The notes under the pieces: generated by a model
The model's input: the letters and a program-made list of their open reading frames with translations, nothing else
Told to the model about the DNA's origin: nothing
Database searches by the model: none
Assembly (NCBI RefSeq): GCF_051859025.1
Contig: NZ_JBHYGL010000016.1
Span: forward strand, 1-64,000
Direction: 5' to 3'
Origin: Falsiroseomonas sp051859025
Lineage (GTDB): Bacteria; Pseudomonadota; Alphaproteobacteria; Acetobacterales; Acetobacteraceae
DNA length: 64,000 bases
Position numbers and translations under genes: made by a program
Shown here: positions 52,612-60,977 of the stretch, piece by piece
How positions within the stretch are numbered: the stretch's first letter is position 1
How the letters are laid out: each line of letters begins with the position of its first letter

Positions 52612-55101
52612 ATGCCAGGGGGGAGCGCCGCCACCATGCCCACGCAGTTCAGTGTCACACGGTCCAGCGACTGGGGTTCCGGCTTCGTCGCGCAGGTGAC
52701 GATGCGGCCGGAGGCCACGCTGAATGGCTGGACGCTGCGCTTCGATGCGGGCTTCAGCATCGTGAACATCTGGGGGGCGGAGATCGTCTCCTTCCTCGAT
52801 GGCGTGTACACGGTCGGCAACGCCGGCTGGAACGCCACGGGCTGGAACGGGGAGATCGGCTTCGGATTCCAGGCGGCGACAACAGGCCCCGCGCCCGATC
52901 CCGCCCGCTTCGTGCTGGCGGCGCCGGGCGTGGTGGTCCCGCCGCCGGTCGTGGTCCCGCCGCCGCCACCTGTCGTGGTGCTGCCGACGGTGTCCGTCGG
53001 CGATGTGCTGGCGTGGGAGAATGACGGCGCGGCGCGCTTTGTGCTGACGCTGTCGAAGGCGAGCGCGACGCCCGTCACCGTGACCTTCGCGACCGCCAAC
53101 GACACGGCCCTGGCCCGCAGCGACTACCGCGCGGCGACCGGCAGCATCACCTTCGCGGCGGGGGAGACCAGCAAGGTCGTCTCCGTCGGCCTGGTGGACA
53201 ATGCGACGCGGGAGCAGGCTGAACGGTTCCTGCTGAACCTGACCGGCGCGACGGGCGCCACCATCGCGGACGCGCAGGGCATCGCCACCATCGAGGATGA
53301 CGACATCGCGCGCTTCAGCGTGGCCGATGCCAGCGTCACGGAAGGCAATTCCGGTACCAGGGTGATGACCTTCACCGTGACGCTGTCGAAGGCGCAGGAT
53401 GTCGTCGTCTCCACGCGCTTCGCGACGGCCGATGGCACGGCGGTGGCGGGCAGCGACTATGTCGCGCGCAGCGGCACGCTGTCCTTCCAGCCCGGCGAAC
53501 TCAGCAAGACCGTCCGCGTCACCATCAATGGTGACACGCTGGTCGAGGCGGATGAGAGCTTCCTGCTGCGCCTCACCAACCCTGTCCGCGCCGCCTATAC
53601 CGACGCCGAGGCGACCGGCACCATCGTCAACAACGACCTGCCGCGCATCACGGTGGCGGATGCGGGGGCGGTGCTGGAAGGCGATCCCTCCGCCGGGGTG
53701 GCGCGGCCCCTGGGCACGCTGTCCACGCGCGGCGGCAGCATCGTCGATGCGCAGGGCAATGCCGTGCAACTGGCGGCGGTGAACTGGTTCGGACTGGAGA
53801 CTAGCACGCTCTCGCCGCACGGCCTCGGCACCCGCAACTGGCGGGACATGATGGACCAGATCCTGGAGACGGGATTCAACGCCATCCGCCTGCCCTTCTC
53901 CGCCCAGGCGGTGCAGGAGGGAGGCACGCCGAACGGGATCAACTGGAACCTGAACCCCGACCTCGTCGGGCTGACGCCGCTGCAGATCATGGACAGGATC
54001 GTCGACTACGCCGGGGAGATCGGGCTGCGCATCATCCTGGACCACCACCGCAGCGCGGCGGGCAACGGGGCCAATGGCAACGGCCTCTGGTACGAGGGGC
54101 GCTTCACCGAGGCCCGCTGGATCGACATGTGGGAGGATCTGGCGGTGCGCTACCGCGATTCCGCCGTGGTGGGCGCGGATCTGCACAATGAACCGCACAA
54201 TGTGGCCTGGGGGGCCTGGGCCGGGGCGGCGGAACGGGCGGGAAATGCGGTGCTGGCGGCCAATCCGGACTGGCTGGTGCTGGTGGAAGGCGTCGGCGAC
54301 CACAATGGCAGCTACTACTGGTGGGGCGGCAACCTCATGGGGGCCGCGGAACGGCCGGTGCAGCTGAACGTCGCGAACAAGCTGGTCTATTCGCCGCACG
54401 ACTATCCGAATTCCGTCTATGCGCAGCCCTTCTTCCAGGGGCCGGACTTCCCCGCCAACCTGCCGGGGCTGTTCGACAAGATGTGGGGCTACCTGTGGCG
54501 AGAGGGCACGGCGCCGGTGCTGATGGGCGAATTCGGGTCCCGCCTGGTCGACCCGAAGGACCAGGCCTGGGCGGACAAGCTGATCGCCTACCTCTCCGGC
54601 GATGTCGATGCGGATGGGGACAAGGACATCGCCGGCCCCGCCGCATCCTTCGCCTGGTGGTCCTGGAACCCCAATTCCGGCGACACGGGCGGCATTCTGG
54701 CGGATGACTGGGAAACGGTGCTGACCATCAAGACCGACCGCCTGGCACCGATCATGCCCGGCGTCGCGGAAGCGCCGGCGGAGGCCGTCTTCGTCGTCAG
54801 CCTCAGCCAGGCGGCGGCGGCGCCGGTAACCGTCAACTGGCGGACCCGGCCGGGCACGGCCTCCGAAGCCGATTACGTGGCGGCGAACGGGGTGCTGACC
54901 TTCGCGCCGGGTGAGACGGTGAAGCGCATCGCGGTGACGCTGCGGCCCGATGAGGCGGGGGAGGCGAACGATACGTTCCAGCTGGAGCTTTCCCAGGTTC
55001 GGGGTGCATCCATCGCGGACGGGATCGGCGTGGCGACCATCCTCGACGATGATGGAGGGCTTGCCGCGGCGCGGATCGCGGCAAGCGACTGGGCACTTTG
55101 A
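52612..55101 (+). CDS. Multidomain GH5 endoglucanase with CBM2 and Calx-beta domains (copy 1)
   Basis: The 829-residue protein has, in order, a CBM2-like module (residues 10-105, GWTLRFDAGFSIVNIWGAEI), a Pro/Val linker, two Calx-beta domains (about 125-235 and 236-342), the first strand of a third (343-357, PRITVADAGAVLEGD), a GH5 barrel (about 370-710) and the rest of that third Calx-beta domain (725-815). The GH5 acid/base is E527 in LHNEPHN and the nucleophile E640 in LMGEFGS. No Sec signal is seen, so type I secretion is possible. ATG 52636 is an alternative start with its own ribosome-binding site. Confidence 0.88.
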   Translation: MPGGSAATMPTQFSVTRSSDWGSGFVAQVTMRPEATLNGWTLRFDAGFSIVNIWGAEIVSFLDGVYTVGNAGWNATGWNGEIGFGFQAATTGPAPDPARFVLAAPGVVVPPPVVVPPPPPVVVLPTVSVGDVLAWENDGAARFVLTLSKASATPVTVTFATANDTALARSDYRAATGSITFAAGETSKVVSVGLVDNATREQAERFLLNLTGATGATIADAQGIATIEDDDIARFSVADASVTEGNSGTRVMTFTVTLSKAQDVVVSTRFATADGTAVAGSDYVARSGTLSFQPGELSKTVRVTINGDTLVEADESFLLRLTNPVRAAYTDAEATGTIVNNDLPRITVADAGAVLEGDPSAGVARPLGTLSTRGGSIVDAQGNAVQLAAVNWFGLETSTLSPHGLGTRNWRDMMDQILETGFNAIRLPFSAQAVQEGGTPNGINWNLNPDLVGLTPLQIMDRIVDYAGEIGLRIILDHHRSAAGNGANGNGLWYEGRFTEARWIDMWEDLAVRYRDSAVVGADLHNEPHNVAWGAWAGAAERAGNAVLAANPDWLVLVEGVGDHNGSYYWWGGNLMGAAERPVQLNVANKLVYSPHDYPNSVYAQPFFQGPDFPANLPGLFDKMWGYLWREGTAPVLMGEFGSRLVDPKDQAWADKLIAYLSGDVDADGDKDIAGPAASFAWWSWNPNSGDTGGILADDWETVLTIKTDRLAPIMPGVAEAPAEAVFVVSLSQAAAAPVTVNWRTRPGTASEADYVAANGVLTFAPGETVKRIAVTLRPDEAGEANDTFQLELSQVRGASIADGIGVATILDDDGGLAAARIAASDWAL

Positions 55102-55146
55102 GTTGTTTCATTTAACGACATAATGGTCAAAAGTCACGTATTGAGA

Positions 55147-55162
55147 CAATTCAAGTGAATTG
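55147..55162. promoter_or_regulatory. Inverted repeat in an AT-rich gap between the GH5 genes
   Basis: CAATTC (55147-55152) and GAATTG (55157-55162) are complementary with a four-base spacer, within 84 bases of strikingly AT-rich sequence (55102-55185). This likely contains the promoter and a regulator site of the second GH5 gene; no clear -10/-35 pair can be fixed. Confidence 0.45.
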
Positions 55163-55185
55163 AAACTTTACCGCTTGCGCCGCCC

Positions 55186-57627
55186 ATGGGATCAAGCCTC
55201 CAGCTTGCACTCCTGGATGGCCCGCCCATGCCCGCTCAGATCCTCTTCCAGCGCATGTCGAACTGGACGACCGGCTTCGTCGGCCAGGTGACGCTGACGC
55301 CGGATACGGCGCTGAATGGCTGGACCCTGGCCTTCGATGGTGCCTTCGCCATCGACAGCATCTGGGGCGCGGAGATCGTCAGCGTCTCGGCCGGCCGCTA
55401 CATCGTGCGCGGGCAATCCTGGAACAGCACGGCGCCGGCAGGCGGATCGATCGGCTTCGGCTTCACCGCCTCCGGCCCCGGCGCCATCCTGGACCCCACC
55501 GGCTTCACCCTGGGCGGCGCGACAGGCGTGCCGCTGGTGCCGCCCGGGCCGCCCAGCATCAGCGTGGGCGATGTGGAGGTGCTGGAAGGCGCGGGGTTCG
55601 CGACCTTCGAGGTGAAGCTTTCCGCCGCCGCGACCGGGCCCGTGACGGTGCAGTTCGCGACGGCGAGCGGCACGGCCAGGTCCGGTCTGGATTTCGCGGC
55701 GCTGAGCGGCGGCCTGACCTTCGCGGCGGGGGAGACGGTGAAGCGCGTCTCCGTCGCGCTGACCAATGACCGGGTCTTCGAGGCCACCGAAAGCTTCAGC
55801 ATGCGGCTGAGCAATGCGTCCGGCGCGACGATCGCGGACAATACCGGCGTCGCCACCATCCGCGACGATGACGCGGCGCGGTTCTCCGTCTCCGATGCCT
55901 CGGTGGTGGAGGGCAACAGCGGCAACACCATCCTGGCCTTCAAGGTGACGCTGGCGGAGGCGATGACCAGCACCGTCTCCGTCAGCTTCGCGACCAGCGG
56001 CGGCACGGCGCAATCCGGCGTGGATTTCGTCGCGCGCAGCGGCACTGTCAGCTTCGCCGCCGGGCAGACCGAGAGGATCATCAACGTCACCGCCATCGGC
56101 GACCGCCTGGTGGAGATGGATGAGACGGTGGTGCTGACGCTGTCAGCGCCGCAGCGCGGCGTGATCGCCGATGGCACCGGCATCGGCACCATCATCAACA
56201 ATGACCGCCCCCGCATCGCCATCGCCGATGCGGCGGTGCAGGAAGGCGACCCGGGGGCGCCGGGCATGGTGGGCGTGCTGTCCACCAGGGGGCGCGACAT
56301 CGTCGACGCTACCGGCCAGGCCGTGAAGATAGCCGCGGTGAACTGGTTCGGGATGGAGGGCACGACCTTCGCGCCGCATGGCCTCGATGTCCGCAACTGG
56401 AAGGACATGATGGACCAGATGGCGGAGACGGGGTTCAATGCCATCCGCCTGCCCTTCAGCGCGGAATCCGTGCTGAAGGGCGGCACGCCGAACGGCATCA
56501 ACTTCAACCTGAACCCGGATTTGGCGGGGCTGACGCCGCTGCAGATCATGGACCGGATCGTCGATTATGCCGGCGATATCGGGCTTCGCATCATCCTCGA
56601 CCATCATCGCAGCGCCGCCGGCAACGGGCCCAACGGCAACGGCCTGTGGTTCGATGGCGGCTACACCCAGGCGCAATGGGTGGGGATGTGGGAGATGCTG
56701 GCCACCCGTTACGCGGGCGATCCCACGGTGATCGGCGCCGACCTCAGCAACGAACCGCATGGCGCGAGCTGGAATGCCTGGGCCAGCGCGGCCGAGCTGG
56801 CGGGCAATGCCGCGCTGGCGAAGAACCCGGACTGGCTGATCTTCGTCGAAGGCGTGGCCGAGCATCAGAACAACTACTATTGGTGGGGCGGCAATCTGAT
56901 GGGCGCGGCGGAACGGCCCGTGCAGCTGAACGTCGCCGACAAGCTGGTCTATTCGCCGCACGACTACCCGAACTCCATCTATCCGCAGAGCTTCTTCCAG
57001 GGCGACGATTTCGCCGCGAAGCTGCCCGACCTGTTCGACAAGATGTGGGGCTATCTGTGGGAGAGCGGGACGGCGCCGATCTTCGTGGGCGAGTTCGGCA
57101 CCCGCATGACCGATCCGAAGGATCGAGCCTGGCTTGAGAAGATCGTGGACTACATGTCGGGCGACGTGGATGCGGACGGGGACAAGGACATCGCCGGCCC
57201 CGGCGTTTCCTTCGCCTGGTGGTCCTGGAACCCGAATTCCGGCGACACCGGCGGCATCCTGGCGGATGACTGGAAGACGGTGCTGACCGACAAGATCGCC
57301 GCCATCCAGGACATCCTGCCGGAGGAGGCGGAAGCCATCCGCAAGGCCAGTTTCACGGTGACGCTGAGCGACCCCGTGAGCAGCCCGGTGACGGTGGGCT
57401 GGCGCACCGCGCCGGGCACGGCGGATGCCACCGACTATGTCCAGGCCTCCGGCGTCCTGACCTTCCTGCCTGGCCAGACGCGGCAGGTGATCGAGGTCGA
57501 GATCCGTGCGGATGAGGTCGCGGAGCGGGCGGAGGAGTTCCGGCTGGAACTCTTCTCCGCCCAGGGTGCCACGATCGGCGATGCGCTCGGCATCGGGCGG
57601 ATCGCGGATGACGACTGGGTGCTGTGA
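55186..57627 (+). CDS. Multidomain GH5 endoglucanase with CBM2 and Calx-beta domains (copy 2)
   Basis: The 813-residue paralog repeats the layout of copy 1: CBM2-like module (LNGWTLAFDGAFAIDSIWG), linker, two Calx-beta domains, strand A of a third (RIAIADAAVQEGD, about 342-355), the GH5 barrel, then the remainder of the third Calx-beta domain from FTVTLSDPVSSPVTVGW (723). Catalytic residues are E523 (LSNEPHG) and E636 (FVGEFGT). ATG 55228 aligns with the alternative start of copy 1, and neither start has a strong ribosome-binding site. No Sec signal is seen. It probably cleaves a beta-1,4-glucan. Confidence 0.88.
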   Translation: MGSSLQLALLDGPPMPAQILFQRMSNWTTGFVGQVTLTPDTALNGWTLAFDGAFAIDSIWGAEIVSVSAGRYIVRGQSWNSTAPAGGSIGFGFTASGPGAILDPTGFTLGGATGVPLVPPGPPSISVGDVEVLEGAGFATFEVKLSAAATGPVTVQFATASGTARSGLDFAALSGGLTFAAGETVKRVSVALTNDRVFEATESFSMRLSNASGATIADNTGVATIRDDDAARFSVSDASVVEGNSGNTILAFKVTLAEAMTSTVSVSFATSGGTAQSGVDFVARSGTVSFAAGQTERIINVTAIGDRLVEMDETVVLTLSAPQRGVIADGTGIGTIINNDRPRIAIADAAVQEGDPGAPGMVGVLSTRGRDIVDATGQAVKIAAVNWFGMEGTTFAPHGLDVRNWKDMMDQMAETGFNAIRLPFSAESVLKGGTPNGINFNLNPDLAGLTPLQIMDRIVDYAGDIGLRIILDHHRSAAGNGPNGNGLWFDGGYTQAQWVGMWEMLATRYAGDPTVIGADLSNEPHGASWNAWASAAELAGNAALAKNPDWLIFVEGVAEHQNNYYWWGGNLMGAAERPVQLNVADKLVYSPHDYPNSIYPQSFFQGDDFAAKLPDLFDKMWGYLWESGTAPIFVGEFGTRMTDPKDRAWLEKIVDYMSGDVDADGDKDIAGPGVSFAWWSWNPNSGDTGGILADDWKTVLTDKIAAIQDILPEEAEAIRKASFTVTLSDPVSSPVTVGWRTAPGTADATDYVQASGVLTFLPGQTRQVIEVEIRADEVAERAEEFRLELFSAQGATIGDALGIGRIADDDWVL

Positions 57628-57628
57628 G

Positions 57629-57643
57629 GGCGGGCGGCCCGCC
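57629..57643. terminator. Bidirectional hairpin between convergent genes
   Basis: GGCGGG and CCCGCC flank CGG between the stop of the second GH5 gene and the end of the convergent Bug receptor gene. The position suits a shared terminator, although no T-run is present on either strand. Confidence 0.4.
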
Positions 57644-57656
57644 CCACGCAGGCGCC

Positions 57657-58646
57657 TCAGTCCAGCCTGGCGCCGGACAGGCGGACCACTTCCCGCCACT
57701 TCTCGTTCTCGGCGCGGATGAAGGCCTCGAACTCCACGGGGCCGAGGTAGTTGGGCTCGGCGCCGATCTCGCGCTGGCGGGCGATGATGGCGGGGTCGCG
57801 GGAGATTTCCGCGATGGCGGCGGCATAGCGCTGGATGATGGCGGCCGGTGTGCGGGCGGGGGCCTGCACGCCGAACCAGGCCACGGCCTCGAACCCCGGG
57901 ACGCCGGATTCGCCCACGGTCGGGACATCCGGCGCCGCGAAGTAGCGGTCCTTGGTGGTGACGGCCAGCAGGCGCAGCGTGCCGGCGCGGACATGCGGCA
58001 GGTAGGCCGGCATGTTGTCGATCGCGACCTGGATGTTGCCGCCGATGAGGTCCGGCACCACGCCGCCGGTGCCGCGGTAGGGGACGTGGGTGATGTCGAT
58101 GCCCGCGCGAGCCTTCAGATACTCACCGCAGAGATGGCCCGACGTGCCGTTGCCCGGCGTCCCGTAGTTCAGCCGGCCCGGATTGGCCTTCGCATAGGCC
58201 AGGAATTCCGCAAAGTTGCGGGCGGGCACGTTGGGGTTCACCACCACGCCATTGGCCACCAGGTTCACCAGCGCGACGGCGGCCAGGTCCTCCGGCCGGA
58301 AGGGCATGCGGCTGTAGAGGAACTGGTTGATGCTGGCGGTGCCGATCGTGCACATCAGCACGGTGTGGCCATCGGGATCGGCCTTCGCGACCATGTCGGC
58401 GCCGACATTGCCGCCCGCGCCCGGGCGGTTGTCCACCACCACGGGCTGGCCGAGCATCGGGCCCAGGCGTTCGGCCAGCAGCCGCGCGGTCAAATCCGTG
58501 GCGCCGCCGCCCTGGAAGGGCACGACGATGCGGACGGGACGGCTGGGCGCCCAGGGGGTCTGCGCGCGGGCGGCCAGGGCAGGCAGGGCCAGGGCGGGCA
58601 GGGCCAGGGTCGTGGCCAGCACGGCGCGGCGGGTGGGGGTCTGCAT
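57657..58646 (-). CDS. Bug/TctC family periplasmic receptor
   Basis: The 329-residue protein starts at ATG 58646 with a signal peptide (RRAVLATTLALPALALPALA) and the Bug core RPVRIVVPFQGGGATDLTAR, VVVDNRPGAGGNVGADMVA, DPDGHTVLMCTIGTASINQ, VPYRGTGGVVPDLIGGNIQ and GFEAVAWFGVQAPARTPA. This WFG subgroup differs from the HMVMA subgroup at 20838-22965. It is part of a minus-strand run with a TauD/TfdA dioxygenase and another Bug receptor, which suggests uptake of a substrate later oxidised by that enzyme. Confidence 0.93.
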   Translation of the reverse strand: MQTPTRRAVLATTLALPALALPALAARAQTPWAPSRPVRIVVPFQGGGATDLTARLLAERLGPMLGQPVVVDNRPGAGGNVGADMVAKADPDGHTVLMCTIGTASINQFLYSRMPFRPEDLAAVALVNLVANGVVVNPNVPARNFAEFLAYAKANPGRLNYGTPGNGTSGHLCGEYLKARAGIDITHVPYRGTGGVVPDLIGGNIQVAIDNMPAYLPHVRAGTLRLLAVTTKDRYFAAPDVPTVGESGVPGFEAVAWFGVQAPARTPAAIIQRYAAAIAEISRDPAIIARQREIGAEPNYLGPVEFEAFIRAENEKWREVVRLSGARLD

Positions 58647-58702
58647 GGTCGTCTCCCTGTGGGTTGGCCGTCAGTAACGACAGCGGGCCGGGAAGCGCAA
58701 TA

Positions 58703-59737
58703 TCAGGCGGCCAGCGCGCTCCGCCCCGGGATCGCGCCGCCACGCAGGGCGCCGGCCTCGGTGCTGCCCCATTGGCCCGCATGGCCGGCGGGAAGCGCGC
58801 GGGACAGCGGGCTGGACAGCCAGATGCGCAGCAGGTTGCGTCGCGCGCTCGCTTGCGCGTCATCCGCATAGGCAGTGCGGCCATGCAGCGTGACGTGCTG
58901 GTTCATGACCTGGATCTGCCCTGCTTCGAACGGTGCTTCGACGCAGAGTTCATCGGCCAGGGCGGCGAGCATGTCCAACGCCTCAACCTGCAGGGCCGTC
59001 AGCGGCGGCACGCCGGGCTGGCCCTGGGCCATTTCCACATAGGTGCGGCTGTACTGGCAGGTGAAGGCGTTGTGCGGGCCGCGGGCAAAGACGGGCATGG
59101 GGAAGGGGCGGGATGCCATTCCTTCGCCTTCCTCATCCGCCGGGCGGGCGCGCCAGAAATCCTGGTAGAGCACGGCGAGCAGGTCCGGCCGCCGTGCCGC
59201 CATGGCATCATGGATCGCGATGGTGGAGACGATGCGGGAGACACCGCCAGCGATGCCGTTGCTGGCGCAGAGCAGCGCCAGCAGGTCGCACTTGTCCGTG
59301 TGGAAGCGCAGCGGGCCGGTGTAGCGGCTGCGGTTGCGGGCGGAGCCATCGGCGCGGGCTTCCCCCGTGCCGGTCTCATCCTTCACCTCACCGAGTACTT
59401 CGCCGGTGGTGTTTTGGGGCAGCGGCGTGCCGATGTGGCACATCAGCCCCCAGAACAGGCGCTTCAGATCGCGCGCCGGGTAGCGCGCGGGGTCGAGGCC
59501 GGTGATCCGCACCAGCCCCGCGCCACTCTCCATCGCCTCAGCCAGGGCCTTCAGCCGGGGCGCCGTGCGGGGCAGCGGGAAATGCGCGGCGGTGATGCGG
59601 GGGATGTCGCGGTCGCCGAGGCCCCCCAGCGCGGCCTCGACCTCCGTGATCTCCGGCGGCGAGAGGGTGACGGACCAGTCCCCGAGCGTGGCGCCTGTCC
59701 AGGCCACGGCGCCGCCGATCGGTGACAGGTCCTGCAT
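58703..59737 (-). CDS. TauD/TfdA family Fe(II)/2-oxoglutarate dioxygenase
   Basis: The 344-residue enzyme has a complete iron and oxoglutarate site: H-x-D in LRFHTDKCDLLALLC, distal His in HVTLHGRTAYADD, and the Arg in RRNLLRIWLSS. Other family parts are GAGLVRITGLDPARYPARDL and WGLMCHIGTPLPQNTTGEVL. It is of the group often annotated as gamma-butyrobetaine/TauD-like in Acetobacteraceae, acting on an unknown organic acid. It lies between two Bug receptor genes, 56 and 33 bases away. It contrasts with the paralog at 41073, whose distal His is missing. Confidence 0.9.
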   Translation of the reverse strand: MQDLSPIGGAVAWTGATLGDWSVTLSPPEITEVEAALGGLGDRDIPRITAAHFPLPRTAPRLKALAEAMESGAGLVRITGLDPARYPARDLKRLFWGLMCHIGTPLPQNTTGEVLGEVKDETGTGEARADGSARNRSRYTGPLRFHTDKCDLLALLCASNGIAGGVSRIVSTIAIHDAMAARRPDLLAVLYQDFWRARPADEEGEGMASRPFPMPVFARGPHNAFTCQYSRTYVEMAQGQPGVPPLTALQVEALDMLAALADELCVEAPFEAGQIQVMNQHVTLHGRTAYADDAQASARRNLLRIWLSSPLSRALPAGHAGQWGSTEAGALRGGAIPGRSALAA

Positions 59738-59770
59738 GATCCTTGTCCCTGATCCCTGATCCCTGGGCGC

Positions 59771-60772
59771 CTACTGGTCCGCCGTCGCGCCGGAACGGCG
59801 GACGACCTCGCCCCACTTCGTGATCTCCGCCTTGATGAAGGCGTCGAAGGTCTGCGGGCTGGTGCCGCCATCGGGCGTCAGGCCGGGCGCCATGCCGCCG
59901 AGGTCGGCCAGGCGGCGGGCCATGTCCGGTTCCCGGATGATGACATTCACCTCGTCCGAGATGCGCTGGATGATGGCGGCCGGCGTGCGCGCGGGGGCCT
60001 GCAGGCCGAACCAGGCGGTCGCCTCCACGCCCGGCAGGCCGGCTTCCGCGGTGGTCGGCACATCCGGCATGGCGGGGCTGCGTTCCTTCGTCGTGACCGC
60101 CAGCGGGCGCAGGCGCCCTTCGCGCAGATGGCCGATGACGGAGGGCAAATTGTCCACGCCCACCTCCACGCGACCGGCGATGATCTCCTGCATCATCGGG
60201 CCGGCGCCGCGGAAGGGGACGTGGGCCATGTCGATGCCCGCTTCCAGCTTCAGCAATTCGCCTGTCATGTGCAGCGACGTGCCGGCACCGGAGGAGCCGA
60301 TGTTGAGGGCGCCGGGGCGAGACTTCGCCAGCGCGACCAGTTCCTGCAGCGTGCGCGCGGGCAGTTGCGGATTGACGAAGATGGCGTTCGGCACGCGCAG
60401 CATCAGCGCGACGGCGGCCAGATCCTCCGGCTTCACCGGCATGCGGGCGCCGTAGAGGGAGTAGTTGATGGCGCCGCCGCTGATGGTCTGCATCAGCAGG
60501 GTGTGGCCATCCGGTTCCGACTGCGCGACCACCTGGTTGCCGATATTGCCGCCGGCGCCCGGGCGGTTTTCCACCACGACCTGGGTCCCGAGGCGGCGGC
60601 CGAGCGGTTCGGACAGCAGGCGGGCGGCGATGTCCGTCGTGCCGGCCGGGGTGAAGCCGACGACCAGGCGGATGGGCCGGCCCGCGGCCCAGGAGGTGCC
60701 TTGGGCCAGGGCGGGGGCGGCGAAGGGAAGGGCCAGGGCGCTGGCCAGGGTGGCGCGACGGGTGATGCGCAA
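59771..60772 (-). CDS. Bug/TctC family periplasmic receptor
   Basis: The 333-residue protein starts at TTG 60772, with GGAGGA about seven bases upstream on the minus strand; no ATG or GTG suits better. The signal peptide is RRATLASALALPFAAPALAQ. Core motifs are RPIRLVVGFTPAGTTDIAAR, VVVENRPGAGGNIGNQVVA, DGHTLLMQTISGGAINYSL, VPFRGAGPMMQEIIAGRVE and VEATAWFGLQAPARTPA. The VGFTPAGTTD loop departs from the common PFxPGGPTD, so the ligand may differ. It leads the run with the TauD dioxygenase and a second receptor. Confidence 0.92.
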   Translation of the reverse strand: MRITRRATLASALALPFAAPALAQGTSWAAGRPIRLVVGFTPAGTTDIAARLLSEPLGRRLGTQVVVENRPGAGGNIGNQVVAQSEPDGHTLLMQTISGGAINYSLYGARMPVKPEDLAAVALMLRVPNAIFVNPQLPARTLQELVALAKSRPGALNIGSSGAGTSLHMTGELLKLEAGIDMAHVPFRGAGPMMQEIIAGRVEVGVDNLPSVIGHLREGRLRPLAVTTKERSPAMPDVPTTAEAGLPGVEATAWFGLQAPARTPAAIIQRISDEVNVIIREPDMARRLADLGGMAPGLTPDGGTSPQTFDAFIKAEITKWGEVVRRSGATADQ

Positions 60773-60977
60773 GACGATGTCCTCCTCGATGACGCGCGGC
60801 GACGTGCCGCGCGCAGCGGGCGCGGGAACTTCCGTCCCGCTCCACCGCTTCCACGCCGTTCCTGCCGCAAGAAGGGCATGGCTTGCAAGCGGCCGGGTGG
60901 CTACGACCTGCTACACTGGATTTGCCAGCCGGCCGGGACTCGGGATACGCGCGGGGCGGGATGGAGGGGCGCGGTTC

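Noticed and set aside
50902..54399. An 1165-codon open frame on the minus strand across the M81 and GH5 genes
   Set aside because: It is antisense to two well-supported genes and has the low-complexity, Arg/His/Gly-rich composition of GC-driven shadow frames.
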